Notes under the pieces: model-generated | Database searches by the model: none | What the model saw: only the letters and a program-made list of their open reading frames with translations | Told to the model about the DNA's origin: nothing | DNA from: Chloroflexota bacterium | GTDB taxonomy: Bacteria; Chloroflexota; Limnocylindria; P2-11E | DNA length: 64,000 nt | Direction of reading: 5' to 3' | Assembly: GCA_005881885.1 (NCBI GenBank) | Contig: VBDX01000127.1 | Span: 1-64,000, forward strand | Program-made: the position numbers and the translations under genes | In this document: in pieces, positions 42,285-50,482 of the stretch | Layout: every line of letters starts with the position of its first letter | Numbering within the stretch: the stretch's first letter is position 1

Positions 42285-43181
42285 GTGGCAACGGCAGCGA
42301 ACGCTACAAGGCCTGCGGCGACCCTCGACGAGCGCATCGCCGCGACGCGTCCCACGCTCAGCCCGGCGGAAGAGCGCGTCGCGTCGTTCTTCGCCCAGCA
42401 TCGCGAGGAGGCCGTCTTTCTCTCCGCCGCGGAGATCGCCCGACAGCTCGAGACGAGCGACGCGACGGTGATCCGGGCGGTGCAGTCGCTCGGGTACGGC
42501 GGACTTCCGGCGCTCAAGGCCGAGCTTCAGGACGCGCTTCGCTCGCGCGCGACACCCACGCTCCGCCTTGGGCGCAGCATCGAGGAGCTGGGCGACGATC
42601 CTTCGGTCGTCCTCGAGCACGTTCTCGCGACGGAGCTACAGCTGCTGCACGACGCCCGAGAGACACTGCGCACCACCGACTTTGCGCGGGCGCTGAAGCT
42701 CCTCGCCGGCGCGCAGCGCGTCGTGATCCAGGGCCTCGGGCCGAACGCTCCACTGGGCGAGTACTTCGCCGCGCGACTGCGCCGGATGCGGCGGCCTGCC
42801 GTCGCGGTGGGTGCGCGCGGCCAGGCGCTGGCGGACGCGTTGATCGACATGCGGCGGGGCGACGTCGTCATCGTCATCGCGTACGACCGCTCGAGCCCCG
42901 AGGCCGAGCTCACGCTCGAACGCGCGCGCGAGCTGAAGCTGCCGTCCATCCTCATCACCGACACGCTGGGCCTTGCGCTCGACGGCCAGTTCACCGTCGC
43001 GCTTTCCGCGCGCCGCGCCGGCGGGGGTATGTTCCATCTGTCGGCGATGACGATCGTCGTGCTGGATGCTCTGCTGTTTGGTCTCGCGGGCCAGGATCGC
43101 GCGGCGGCGCTCGCCGCTGCCGAGGAGCTTGGGGAACTGCGCGCACGCATCGACAAGCGCGCGTTGGGGGGAACGGAGTGA
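42285..43181 (+). CDS. MurR/RpiR-family transcriptional regulator
   Basis: A 298-residue regulator. The N-terminal HTH_6 domain covers about residues 12-85 (LSPAEERVASFFAQHREEAV, then AEIARQLETSDATVIRAVQSLGYGG). The C-terminal SIS domain (about 130-260) has VVIQGLGPNAPLGEYFAARL and GDVVIVIAYDRSSPEAELTL. The SIS domain normally senses a phospho-sugar or sugar acid, but here it sits between an acyltransferase operon and an aminotransferase, so the effector may differ. Its stop overlaps the aminotransferase GTG by four bases (GTGA). Confidence 0.9.
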   Translation: MATAANATRPAATLDERIAATRPTLSPAEERVASFFAQHREEAVFLSAAEIARQLETSDATVIRAVQSLGYGGLPALKAELQDALRSRATPTLRLGRSIEELGDDPSVVLEHVLATELQLLHDARETLRTTDFARALKLLAGAQRVVIQGLGPNAPLGEYFAARLRRMRRPAVAVGARGQALADALIDMRRGDVVIVIAYDRSSPEAELTLERARELKLPSILITDTLGLALDGQFTVALSARRAGGGMFHLSAMTIVVLDALLFGLAGQDRAAALAAAEELGELRARIDKRALGGTE

Positions 43182-44539
43182 GCACACTCACGCAAACACG
43201 GATGGGGCTTTCGAGCGCGGACGTTCGCCAGCTGCGGGAGCAGTACGTACCTAGGGGTCTGCACGTCGGGACTCCGGTGGTGGTCGCGCATGCGTCCGGC
43301 GCGGAGGTCTTCGATCCCGAGGGGAAGCGCTATCTCGACTTCGTCTCCGGCATCGGCGCCCTGAACCTCGGCCATCAGCACCCCGAGATCATCGCCGCCG
43401 TGCAGGAGCAGCTCGAGCGTTACGCGCACGTGTCGGCCCAGGTCGTGACGTACGAGCCGTACGTGCGCCTCGCCCAGGAGCTCGACCGAATTTATCCCCG
43501 TACGAGCGGCTCGACGGTCGCGACGAAGAGCGTCTTCGCGAACAGCGGCGCCGAGGCGGTCGAGAACGCGATCAAGATCGCTCGGGTCGCCACCGGGCGC
43601 GAGTGGATCGTGGCCTTCCAGAACTCGTTCCACGGCCGCACCTACACCGCGATGACCGCGACGGGCAAGACGAAGAACTCTCGGATGGCGTTCATGCGCT
43701 CGACCACGCCGAACATTGCCCATCTGCCGTACCCCTATCCCTACCGGCCGATCGCGAACGTTGCTGACGAGGAGCTCGCGGAGCTGTACGTGCGCCTCTT
43801 CGAGCAGGCGCTTGACACCAACCTCGCGCCGGAGCACGTGGCGGCCGTCATCATCGAGCCGGTCCAGGGCGAGGGCGGCTTCGTCGTGCCGCCGGCGCGC
43901 TTCTTGAAGCGCGTCGCGGCGATCTGCCGCCGTCACGACATCCTCTTCATCGCCGACGAGATCCAGACTGGCATGGCGCGGACCGGACGCATGTTCGCCA
44001 TCGAGCACGCCGGCGTCACGCCCGATCTTCTCGTGACCTCCAAGTCGCTGGGTGCCGGATTCCCGATCGGCGCGGTCACCGGGCGCGCGGAGCTCTTCGA
44101 GGCGCTTGGGCCGGGCACGCTCGGGAGCACGTTCGGAGGCCACCCCATCGCCTGCGCGGCGGCGCTCAAGACCATCGAGATCATCGAGCGAGACGGACTG
44201 ATCGCGCGCGCCGGCGAGATCGGGCGCGCGATCCGAGCGCGATTCGACACCATGGCGGAGCGGTTCGCTTCGATCGGAGAGGCACGCGGCATCGGCGCGA
44301 TGCAAGCGATCGAGCTCGTGCGCGATCGCAAGACGAAGGCGCCGGCCCCGGACGTGGTCGAGGCGTCCATCCGCGCGGCCTGCGAGCGTGGCCTGTTGCT
44401 ACTGCGGGCGGGCCTCTACTCGAACGTCATCCGTACGCTCGTCCCGCTCACGATCACCGACGCGCAACTCAACGAAGGGCTCGACGTCCTCGAAGCAGCG
44501 CTGGCCGCCAACACCAAGGACGCGGCAGGCTCACGCTGA
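43178..44539 (+). CDS. Class III PLP aminotransferase (4-aminobutyrate aminotransferase-like)
   Basis: A 453-residue fold-type I transaminase. FANSGAEAVENAIKIARVAT binds the PLP phosphate. FHGRTYTAMTATGKTKNSR and IIEPVQGEGGFVVPP follow. DEIQTGMARTGRMFA supplies the Asp to the pyridine nitrogen, and SKSLGAGFPIGAVTG contains the Schiff-base Lys. GabT-like enzymes remove an omega-amino group using 2-oxoglutarate. Within this locus it could deaminate the amine released by the C45 enzyme. It is translationally coupled to the RpiR gene. Confidence 0.92.
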   Translation: MSTLTQTRMGLSSADVRQLREQYVPRGLHVGTPVVVAHASGAEVFDPEGKRYLDFVSGIGALNLGHQHPEIIAAVQEQLERYAHVSAQVVTYEPYVRLAQELDRIYPRTSGSTVATKSVFANSGAEAVENAIKIARVATGREWIVAFQNSFHGRTYTAMTATGKTKNSRMAFMRSTTPNIAHLPYPYPYRPIANVADEELAELYVRLFEQALDTNLAPEHVAAVIIEPVQGEGGFVVPPARFLKRVAAICRRHDILFIADEIQTGMARTGRMFAIEHAGVTPDLLVTSKSLGAGFPIGAVTGRAELFEALGPGTLGSTFGGHPIACAAALKTIEIIERDGLIARAGEIGRAIRARFDTMAERFASIGEARGIGAMQAIELVRDRKTKAPAPDVVEASIRAACERGLLLLRAGLYSNVIRTLVPLTITDAQLNEGLDVLEAALAANTKDAAGSR

Positions 44540-44547
44540 AGGCGAAC

Positions 44548-46179
44548 ATGTACCGGCGCCAATTCCTGAGGCGGTCCGCGCTTGCGGCGGCGAGCCTCGC
44601 GGTCTTCGCCTGCGCGCCCGGCGCGACCGGGCCCGCGGCGTCGGCGGCGCTCAAACCGGTCAAGGGCGGCACGCTCACCTGGGGGCTGTGGGACAAGATC
44701 GACGTCATCGACCCCGCGCTCACCACAGGGGCGGCCGCCGGCGAGATCGCGCAGAACATCCTGGACACGCTCATCACGATCGACAGCGACCAGAAGCTCT
44801 ACCCGGCGCTCGCCTCCAAGTGGACCATCACCGACTCCTCGAAGACCTTCACGTTCACGCTCCGCGACGGCGTGAAGTTCCACGACGGGAGCACCCTCAC
44901 GGCCGCCGCGGTGAAGGGATCCTTCGATCGGATCCTCGATCCAAAGACGAAGGCCGGTGCCGTCGTCTCGCTCGTGGGTCCGATCGACAAGATCACAACG
45001 CCGGACGACAAGACGGTGGTCTTCAGCTTCAAGCAGCCGTATCCGGCGTTCATGCTGCAGATCTGGCGCTACTTTTTCGGGGTCCTCTCGCCGAAATACC
45101 TCGCGACACTGAAGCCCGGCGACGTAGCGGCGGAGCCCGTCGGTTCGGGTCCGTTCATGTTCGCGGGGCGGTCGTCCGACGGCGTCGTCACGATCAAAGC
45201 CTTCGCCGACTACAACTGGGGTAATGAGCTCTTCAAGAACCGCGGCGCGGCTTACCTCGACCAGCTGAAGTTCCGCGCGATCACCGAGCCGTCGACCCGC
45301 GTGGCCACTCTCGAGAGCGGCGAGAATCTGTTCATCGACGAGATCCCCGAGGCAGACTACGCGCGCCTGAAGGAAGACAAACGTTTCCGCTTCGTCCAGT
45401 CACCCCGCGCGAGCCACACGCTCGGCTTCAGCATGAACGTCACCAAGGCGCCGACCGACGACCACGCGGTCCGTGAGGCCGTGAACTGGGCCGTCGACCG
45501 TAAGTCGATCGTCGACAAGATCTTCTTCGGCGTCCATCACGTGTCCATGGGCCCGCTCTCCGAGGGCGTCTGGGCGCGCGACGAGAGCATCGAGAAGTCT
45601 TTCGGCTATGACCCGGCGAAGGCGAAGAAGATCCTCGACGACGCGGGCTGGAAGGCCGGCGCGTCAGGCCCGATCCGCGAGAAGAGCGGACAGAAGCTCG
45701 AGATCGCTCTCGCCACTTTCCGCAGCCCCTGGACCGAGATCGCCCAGGCGATGCAATCGCAGCTTCGCGACATTGGCATCGACCTCAAGGTGCAGGTGAT
45801 GGAGCGCGGCCCGTATCTCGATTTCGTGCGCGCATACAAGCACAACATGGCCGCGACTTCGTCGACAGCGATCGATCCGGACGGGATCCTCCGCGTCTGC
45901 TATCACTCGGCGAACCGGGTCTCCGGGAGCAACTTCTCAAACACGAACGACCCGCAGCTCGACGCACTGCTTGTCAAGGGGCAGTCGCAGGACCTGAGCA
46001 CGCCCGAGCGCAAGCAGACCTACGTCGACGCGCAGAAGCGCGTCATGGAGATCCTGCCGTTCGTCGGCGTCATGAGCCAGGTGCGGGTCGAAGCCATGTC
46101 CACAAAGGTGCACGACTTCAAGCCGGGACCCGATGGACTCACCGGGACCGCCATGAACGACGTCTGGCTGGAGAGCTAG
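44548..46179 (+). CDS. Family 5 ABC substrate-binding lipoprotein with Tat-like signal
   Basis: A 543-residue SBP_bac_5 protein. The leader MYRRQFLRRSALAAASLAVFAC combines twin-arginine residues and a lipobox Cys. GTLTWGLWDKIDVIDPALTT, TLRDGVKFHDGSTLTAAAVK and REAVNWAVDRKSIVDKIFFG are family landmarks. It starts 9 bases after the aminotransferase stop. It is the likely receptor for the DppB/C permeases encoded in the divergent operon at 36977-38843, so the transporter is split around the regulator. Confidence 0.92.
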   Translation: MYRRQFLRRSALAAASLAVFACAPGATGPAASAALKPVKGGTLTWGLWDKIDVIDPALTTGAAAGEIAQNILDTLITIDSDQKLYPALASKWTITDSSKTFTFTLRDGVKFHDGSTLTAAAVKGSFDRILDPKTKAGAVVSLVGPIDKITTPDDKTVVFSFKQPYPAFMLQIWRYFFGVLSPKYLATLKPGDVAAEPVGSGPFMFAGRSSDGVVTIKAFADYNWGNELFKNRGAAYLDQLKFRAITEPSTRVATLESGENLFIDEIPEADYARLKEDKRFRFVQSPRASHTLGFSMNVTKAPTDDHAVREAVNWAVDRKSIVDKIFFGVHHVSMGPLSEGVWARDESIEKSFGYDPAKAKKILDDAGWKAGASGPIREKSGQKLEIALATFRSPWTEIAQAMQSQLRDIGIDLKVQVMERGPYLDFVRAYKHNMAATSSTAIDPDGILRVCYHSANRVSGSNFSNTNDPQLDALLVKGQSQDLSTPERKQTYVDAQKRVMEILPFVGVMSQVRVEAMSTKVHDFKPGPDGLTGTAMNDVWLES

Positions 46180-46947
46180 ATGGACCTGGTGACCCTTGCC
46201 ATCGCCGCCACACCGTCGTTCATCGCCAGCGCCGTCGAGTTCGTCGAGGCGACAACGATCGTCCTCGCCGTCGGGATCACGCGCGGCTGGCGCGCGCCGC
46301 TCGCCGGCAGCGCGCTGGCGGCGCTCACGCTCGGCGTGATCGTCGGCACGCTCGGGGTTGCGCTCGTCACGGTCGTACCCGAGCACCTGCTGCTCGGTCT
46401 CGTCGGCACGCTGCTGCTGCTCTTCGGCCTGCGCTGGCTGCGCAAGGCAGTCCTCCGCTTCGCAGGGATCGTCGCGCTGCACGACGAGGAAGAGATCTAT
46501 CGCAAAGAGGTCGCCGAGCTTCGCTCGCAAGGCCGGAGGAAGACCGAGTGGGATTGGGTCGGCATGATCGTGGCATACAAGGCGGTGCTCCTTGAGGGCA
46601 TCGAGGTCGCCTTCATCGTCATCGCGTTCGGCGCGAAGGGCCTCGGCGCGATGAACGCGGCGATCGTCGGCGCCATCGCCGCCGGCATCATCGTCATCGC
46701 GCTCGCGGCCGCGCTTCGGCATCCGCTCACGGCCGTTCCGGAGAACTGGATGAAGTTCGGTGTCGGCGCGATGCTCTCGAGCTTCGGCGTCTTCTGGTTC
46801 GGCGAGGGTGTCGGTGCGGAGTGGCCAGGCGACGCCGCGTCGATCCCGATCATCCTCGGCGCGTTCCTCGTCGCGAGCTGGATTGCGGTGCGGCTCCTGA
46901 ACGGCCTACTCCCACAGGGCGCGCGCGTGGAGGCGCGGAATGTCTAG
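46180..46947 (+). CDS. COG4280-like integral membrane protein
   Basis: A 255-residue membrane protein with six to seven helices. SAVEFVEATTIVLAVGITRGW in the first helices and LLEGIEVAFIVIAFGAKGLG later carry the two conserved acidic segments of the uncharacterised COG4280 family, which resembles TMEM165/LysE-type cation transporters. Ion transport is inference. ATG 46180 is immediately after the stop of the binding-protein gene. Its end overlaps the next small gene by 8 bases. Confidence 0.82.
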   Translation: MDLVTLAIAATPSFIASAVEFVEATTIVLAVGITRGWRAPLAGSALAALTLGVIVGTLGVALVTVVPEHLLLGLVGTLLLLFGLRWLRKAVLRFAGIVALHDEEEIYRKEVAELRSQGRRKTEWDWVGMIVAYKAVLLEGIEVAFIVIAFGAKGLGAMNAAIVGAIAAGIIVIALAAALRHPLTAVPENWMKFGVGAMLSSFGVFWFGEGVGAEWPGDAASIPIILGAFLVASWIAVRLLNGLLPQGARVEARNV

Positions 46948-47170
46948 CGTGCTGCGCGCGATCTGGGACAACACGTACGGGCTGCTCGTCGACGACGGCC
47001 AGCTCGCGATCGGGGCGATCGCCGCGCTCGCCATCACCTGGCTCATCGCGGCGTCGAGTTCCGAGGCGCTCCGCGGGAACGCCGGCTGGGTGCTGCTCGT
47101 CCTGGTCCTCGCGCTGGTGGTCGCAAACCTTTACCGCGCCGGGCACAGCGCGCGCCGACGCACCGGCTAG
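46940..47170 (+). CDS. Small two-helix membrane protein
   Basis: A 76-residue protein with two hydrophobic helices (GQLAIGAIAALAITWLIAAS, then GWVLLVLVLALVVANLYRAG) and a basic tail. It overlaps the COG4280-like gene by 8 bases and is probably its partner subunit. I know of no characterised homologue. It ends in CTAG, sharing its stop with the convergent gene. Confidence 0.75.
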   Translation: MSSVLRAIWDNTYGLLVDDGQLAIGAIAALAITWLIAASSSEALRGNAGWVLLVLVLALVVANLYRAGHSARRRTG

Positions 47171-47577
47171 CGAGCTACGGCACTTCCGCGGGGTTGAGCC
47201 TTCGCTCCGCGGTCCGTTCGCAGAAGCGCGAAGACGAACATCGCGCTCAGGATCAGGTGGAGCAGAGACGCGCTCGCGGCTTGTGCCGGCAAGTGGCCGG
47301 CAAGGACCTCACTCGCGTTCACCAGCAACGAGAGGATCTGGACGACAAGGTTTCCGCCGAGGAGACTGCGCAACACCTCGCCGGTCGCGCCGCGCAACAG
47401 CCAATCGATGACCCCGAGTCCCGTGACCGTCGCGCCGGCGCCGCGTGCGATCGCGATCCCTCCATCCGGCAGCGTGAGGCCGGAGATAGCGAGCATCGAC
47501 GCCGGGAAGAGCAGCAGAGGAAGACCGAACGCGAACGCTTGCACGGCGCCGATGGTGAGCGCCAGGCGCGGGCTCAA
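47167..47577 (-). CDS. Four-helix hypothetical membrane protein
   Basis: A 136-residue membrane protein with about four helices (ALTIGAVQAFAFGLPLLLFP at the start, LLHLILSAMFVFALLR at the end) and short charged loops. It resembles small DoxX-sized proteins of unknown function, but no motif is convincing. It shares CTAG stop bases with the convergent small membrane protein and is divergent from the amidohydrolase, with 11 bases between start codons. Confidence 0.7.
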   Translation of the reverse strand: MSPRLALTIGAVQAFAFGLPLLLFPASMLAISGLTLPDGGIAIARGAGATVTGLGVIDWLLRGATGEVLRSLLGGNLVVQILSLLVNASEVLAGHLPAQAASASLLHLILSAMFVFALLRTDRGAKAQPRGSAVAR

Positions 47578-47588
47578 GGCACGCGATT

Positions 47589-49256
47589 ATGAGCGAGCCG
47601 GCCGATCTGATCCTTCACGGAGGAAGGGTCTGGACCGTCGATCCAGAGCGGCCCGAGGCGCGAGCGGTCGCGGTCCGCGGCGACCGTTTCGTCGCGGTCG
47701 GGCCCGAGCAGGAGGTGCTCGGACTCCGGGGACCGGCAACGCAGGTCATCGAGCTGGGCGATCGCCTCGTGCTTCCGGGATTCATCGACGCGCACACCCA
47801 CTTCGGGAACGCCGCCGCGTGGCTCTTCCGCGTGAGCCTCTACGAGGTCGGCGATGCGCCTCTGGCCATCGACAAGGTGGCGGCCGCGGCGCAGCTGGTG
47901 CCGGAAGGCCTCTGGATCACCGGTGGCGACCTCGGCGCCGCCGACGCGTGGGTGGCCGATCGCGCCGGACGTCCTCGGCCCGCGCCGCCGGCCGTGGACC
48001 GATCCGCGCTCGACCGCGCCGCTCCTCGGCATCCGGTCTTGCTGCGTCGGGTGGACGGCGCATACGTCGCGAACTCGCTCGCGCTGGCGCGCGCCCGCCT
48101 CGGTCGACGCGCTCCCGATCCACGGGGCGGGGGCGTCGATCGCGACCCGGCCACAGGCGAGCCGACGGGGCTTCTCTTCGGTCGCGCGGGCGAGCGGATG
48201 ATCGAGCTCATGCCGCCGGCGAGCCTCGAGTACCTGCTCGTTGGCGCTCGCGCCGCTCTGGAGGACCTGCGGCGGGTGGGGATCACGTCGATCCACGATG
48301 TGGCGCGCCTGCCGGAAATTTCGCGGACCCGCGTCTTCCACACGGACGTCGAGCGCAGCGCCACCGACCTCGACATCTTCCGCGAGCTCCAACGCCGCGA
48401 CCAGCTGACGATCCGGGTCTACGCGTTCCTCACGCTCGCGGTCTGGCGCGACATAGTGAAAAGCGGGATCAGGCCGCGTTCCGACGACGGCTTGATCCGC
48501 TTTGGGGGACTCAAGGCCTTCGTCGATGGCTTCCTCATGGAGATGCCGTACGCGGATGACCCGGACTATGCGGGCGACTTCACTTTCCGCTTCGTCGACG
48601 AGGAGACGATGGCCGCGGACATCGCCGGGGCCGACCGCGCCGGCTTCGACCCCGTCATCCACACGATCGGCGATCGCGCACATCGGCTGCTGCTCGACTG
48701 GTACGAGGCGGCCGTCCGCGCCAATCCATCGCGCGACCGGCGCTTCCGCGTCATCCACGCCTGGTACCCGAGCGCGCGCGAGGTCCAACGGATCGGGACC
48801 CTCGGGCTGATCGCGGACGTCACACCGCAGCACCTGGCGAACGACGTTGCGTTGGTCGAGCGCAGGCTCGGGCCGGAACGCGCAAGGACCGCGCACGCGT
48901 GGCGATCGCTTCTCGAGGCTGGTGCCCGCCTCGATCTCGTCTCGGACTGGCCGGGGTCTTTCAACGAGCAGCGGGCGACCCCGCTCGCGCCGCTCGAGAA
49001 CATCGCGCTCGCGGTCGGCCGCGAGTGGCACCCGGAGCAGGCGTTGACCGTCGCGGAGGCCATCGCCGCGTACACGTCCACCCCGGCCTACGCCTCGCAC
49101 GAGGAACATCGCAAGGGCAGCATCACCGAGGGCAAGCTCGCCGATCTCGTGGTGCTTTCGCGCGACATCCTCTCCCTCAATGCGGAAGAGATCCGGGCGA
49201 CGGAGGTCGACCTGACCATCCTGGGCGGGCGAGTCATCTATCGACGGACCGACTGA
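47589..49256 (+). CDS. YtcJ-like metal-dependent amidohydrolase
   Basis: A 555-residue amidohydrolase_3 protein. The beta-sandwich start (ADLILHGGRVWTVDPERPEA) leads to GFIDAHTHFGNAA (HxH metal ligands). FGGLKAFVDGFLMEMPYADD holds the lysine region, HTIGDRAHRLLLD another His, and VSDWPGSFNEQRATPLAP the final Asp. YtcJ-type enzymes hydrolyse amides or N-formyl groups; the substrate is unknown. A long antisense frame over this gene is a GC artefact. No operon partners follow. Confidence 0.9.
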   Translation: MSEPADLILHGGRVWTVDPERPEARAVAVRGDRFVAVGPEQEVLGLRGPATQVIELGDRLVLPGFIDAHTHFGNAAAWLFRVSLYEVGDAPLAIDKVAAAAQLVPEGLWITGGDLGAADAWVADRAGRPRPAPPAVDRSALDRAAPRHPVLLRRVDGAYVANSLALARARLGRRAPDPRGGGVDRDPATGEPTGLLFGRAGERMIELMPPASLEYLLVGARAALEDLRRVGITSIHDVARLPEISRTRVFHTDVERSATDLDIFRELQRRDQLTIRVYAFLTLAVWRDIVKSGIRPRSDDGLIRFGGLKAFVDGFLMEMPYADDPDYAGDFTFRFVDEETMAADIAGADRAGFDPVIHTIGDRAHRLLLDWYEAAVRANPSRDRRFRVIHAWYPSAREVQRIGTLGLIADVTPQHLANDVALVERRLGPERARTAHAWRSLLEAGARLDLVSDWPGSFNEQRATPLAPLENIALAVGREWHPEQALTVAEAIAAYTSTPAYASHEEHRKGSITEGKLADLVVLSRDILSLNAEEIRATEVDLTILGGRVIYRRTD

Positions 49257-49276
49257 TTCCGGCGAGGACCGGCCCG

Positions 49277-49891
49277 CTAGTCGGGCTTGGCGGTTTCCTC
49301 TGTCGCGGACAATCCCAGCTCCGTAAAGCGCTCCTTCGCGACCTGCTCGGCCTGATCCCACCATCGCGCCAGGCGTTCCTCCTGGTCGAACAGCCGGAGA
49401 GCGAGCTGCTCCTCGAAGGCGGTGAGCTCATTCATGAGCCGCTCGCGGAACCGCTCCTCTTCCTCGGCGAGGTAGTGCTGGACCCGCTCGCGCTCTTCGA
49501 CCTTCCAGGCTTCGAGGCGCGTAGCCTCGGCTTTTCGCTGCTCCTTGAGCTGCGCCAGCATCAGATCGAGGCCCGCGACGAGCCGGCGCTGCTGATCCGC
49601 GAGCCATAGATCCACGCGGCGGTCCGTCTGCGCAACCGCGCGGTCGAGACCCTCGCTCCACGCGCCGCGTGCCAGCGCAACGACCGGCGCGTCTTCCGTT
49701 CTGAGCTCCGGAGCGCGCGGCATCTCCTCGACCGCAACATCGTCCGCGCCGGCCTCCGCTCCCTGATACTCGAGGGAATCGGCCAAGGCGTCGGCGATCT
49801 CGGGCGTCACCTCCGACTGGTGCCAGAAGTCCGCGCGTGGCCCCAGCCGAAGGCGAAGGGGCGTCGGGTCGGGCTCGGATCTGAACGTCAT
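49277..49891 (-). CDS. Coiled-coil hypothetical protein with Shine-Dalgarno hairpin
   Basis: A 204-residue acidic protein. Residues about 95-190 are a long charged heptad-like helix rich in E, R, Q and L (RLVAGLDLMLAQLKEQRKAE, EEERFRERLMNELTAFEEQL). The N-terminal ~75 residues are polar and probably disordered. No family is recognised; a scaffolding or envelope-linked role is possible. Its AGGAGG Shine-Dalgarno sequence is excellent but lies inside a 7-bp hairpin (49898-49919), suggesting translational control. Confidence 0.8.
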   Translation of the reverse strand: MTFRSEPDPTPLRLRLGPRADFWHQSEVTPEIADALADSLEYQGAEAGADDVAVEEMPRAPELRTEDAPVVALARGAWSEGLDRAVAQTDRRVDLWLADQQRRLVAGLDLMLAQLKEQRKAEATRLEAWKVEERERVQHYLAEEEERFRERLMNELTAFEEQLALRLFDQEERLARWWDQAEQVAKERFTELGLSATEETAKPD

Positions 49892-49897
49892 CTCGTG

Positions 49898-49919
49898 CCT
49901 CCTAGGTTCTCGTAGGAGG
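49898..49919 (-). promoter_or_regulatory. Hairpin sequestering the Shine-Dalgarno sequence of the coiled-coil gene
   Basis: On the minus-strand RNA, CCUCCUA pairs with UAGGAGG across an 8-base loop, and the second arm is the Shine-Dalgarno sequence 6 bases before AUG 49891. The upstream arm is a perfect anti-Shine-Dalgarno sequence. Confidence 0.6.
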
Positions 49920-49942
49920 TTTACACGCGAGGGCCGGGCCGC

Positions 49943-50482
49943 TTATCCCTCGAACGGGGGGGATATCTCGCGCCGGCGGTAGCACCCCGGCTCGTGGTCA
50001 TTGCGCATGCCCACGGCCTGCATGAACGACTCGACGATGGTCGGGCCGACGAATCCGAACCCGCGCTTCCGGAGATCCTTGGAGAGCGCGACCTTGTCAT
50101 CGAATGCCCACACGTAGCGATCGAACGAACCGAACTCGCGACGCACCTGGCCGAACGCCTTCGCATTCGCGATCGCTGCGTCGATCTTGGCGCGATTGCG
50201 GATGATGGACTCGTCCGTCATGAGCCGCGCGGCCTCGCGCGCTCCGAATCGCGCGACCTTGACTGGGTCGAAGCGAGCGAATGCCCGCCGGAACGCCGCA
50301 CGCTTTCGGAGAATCGTTTCCCACGAGAGCCCGGCTTGCATGCCTTCGAGAATGAGAAATTCAAACAGTCGTCGATCGCGGTGCTGGGGCACGCCCCACT
50401 CGCGATCGTGATACGAGAGCAGCGGCTCCCGCGATGCCCACGCGCAGCGTCGGCGCCGGCGCGCCGTCGCCGCTGCGACCAT
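49943..50482 (-). CDS. tag: DNA-3-methyladenine glycosylase I
   Basis: A 179-residue base-excision enzyme that removes 3-methyladenine. RCAWASREPLLSYHDREWGVP matches the Tag N-terminus and contains C13 and H25. NDHEPGCYRR near the C-terminus supplies the other His and Cys of the structural zinc snap. FEFLILEGMQAGLSWETILRKR and KDLRKRGFGFVGPTIVESFMQ are the HhH core and the base pocket. ATG 50482 overlaps the HAD stop by one base (TAATG), so the two are co-transcribed. The longer upstream frame is an artefact of the HAD gene. Confidence 0.95.
   Translation of the reverse strand: MVAAATARRRRRCAWASREPLLSYHDREWGVPQHRDRRLFEFLILEGMQAGLSWETILRKRAAFRRAFARFDPVKVARFGAREAARLMTDESIIRNRAKIDAAIANAKAFGQVRREFGSFDRYVWAFDDKVALSKDLRKRGFGFVGPTIVESFMQAVGMRNDHEPGCYRRREISPPFEG

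Noticed and set aside
42527-44305. Long minus-strand ORF opposite the RpiR and aminotransferase genes
   Set aside because: Same composition artefact; both plus-strand proteins are clear family members.
47574-49364. Long minus-strand ORF (596 codons) opposite the YtcJ amidohydrolase
   Set aside because: It is a GC-driven antisense frame; the plus frame has full amidohydrolase motifs, while the antisense translation is low-complexity and motif-free.
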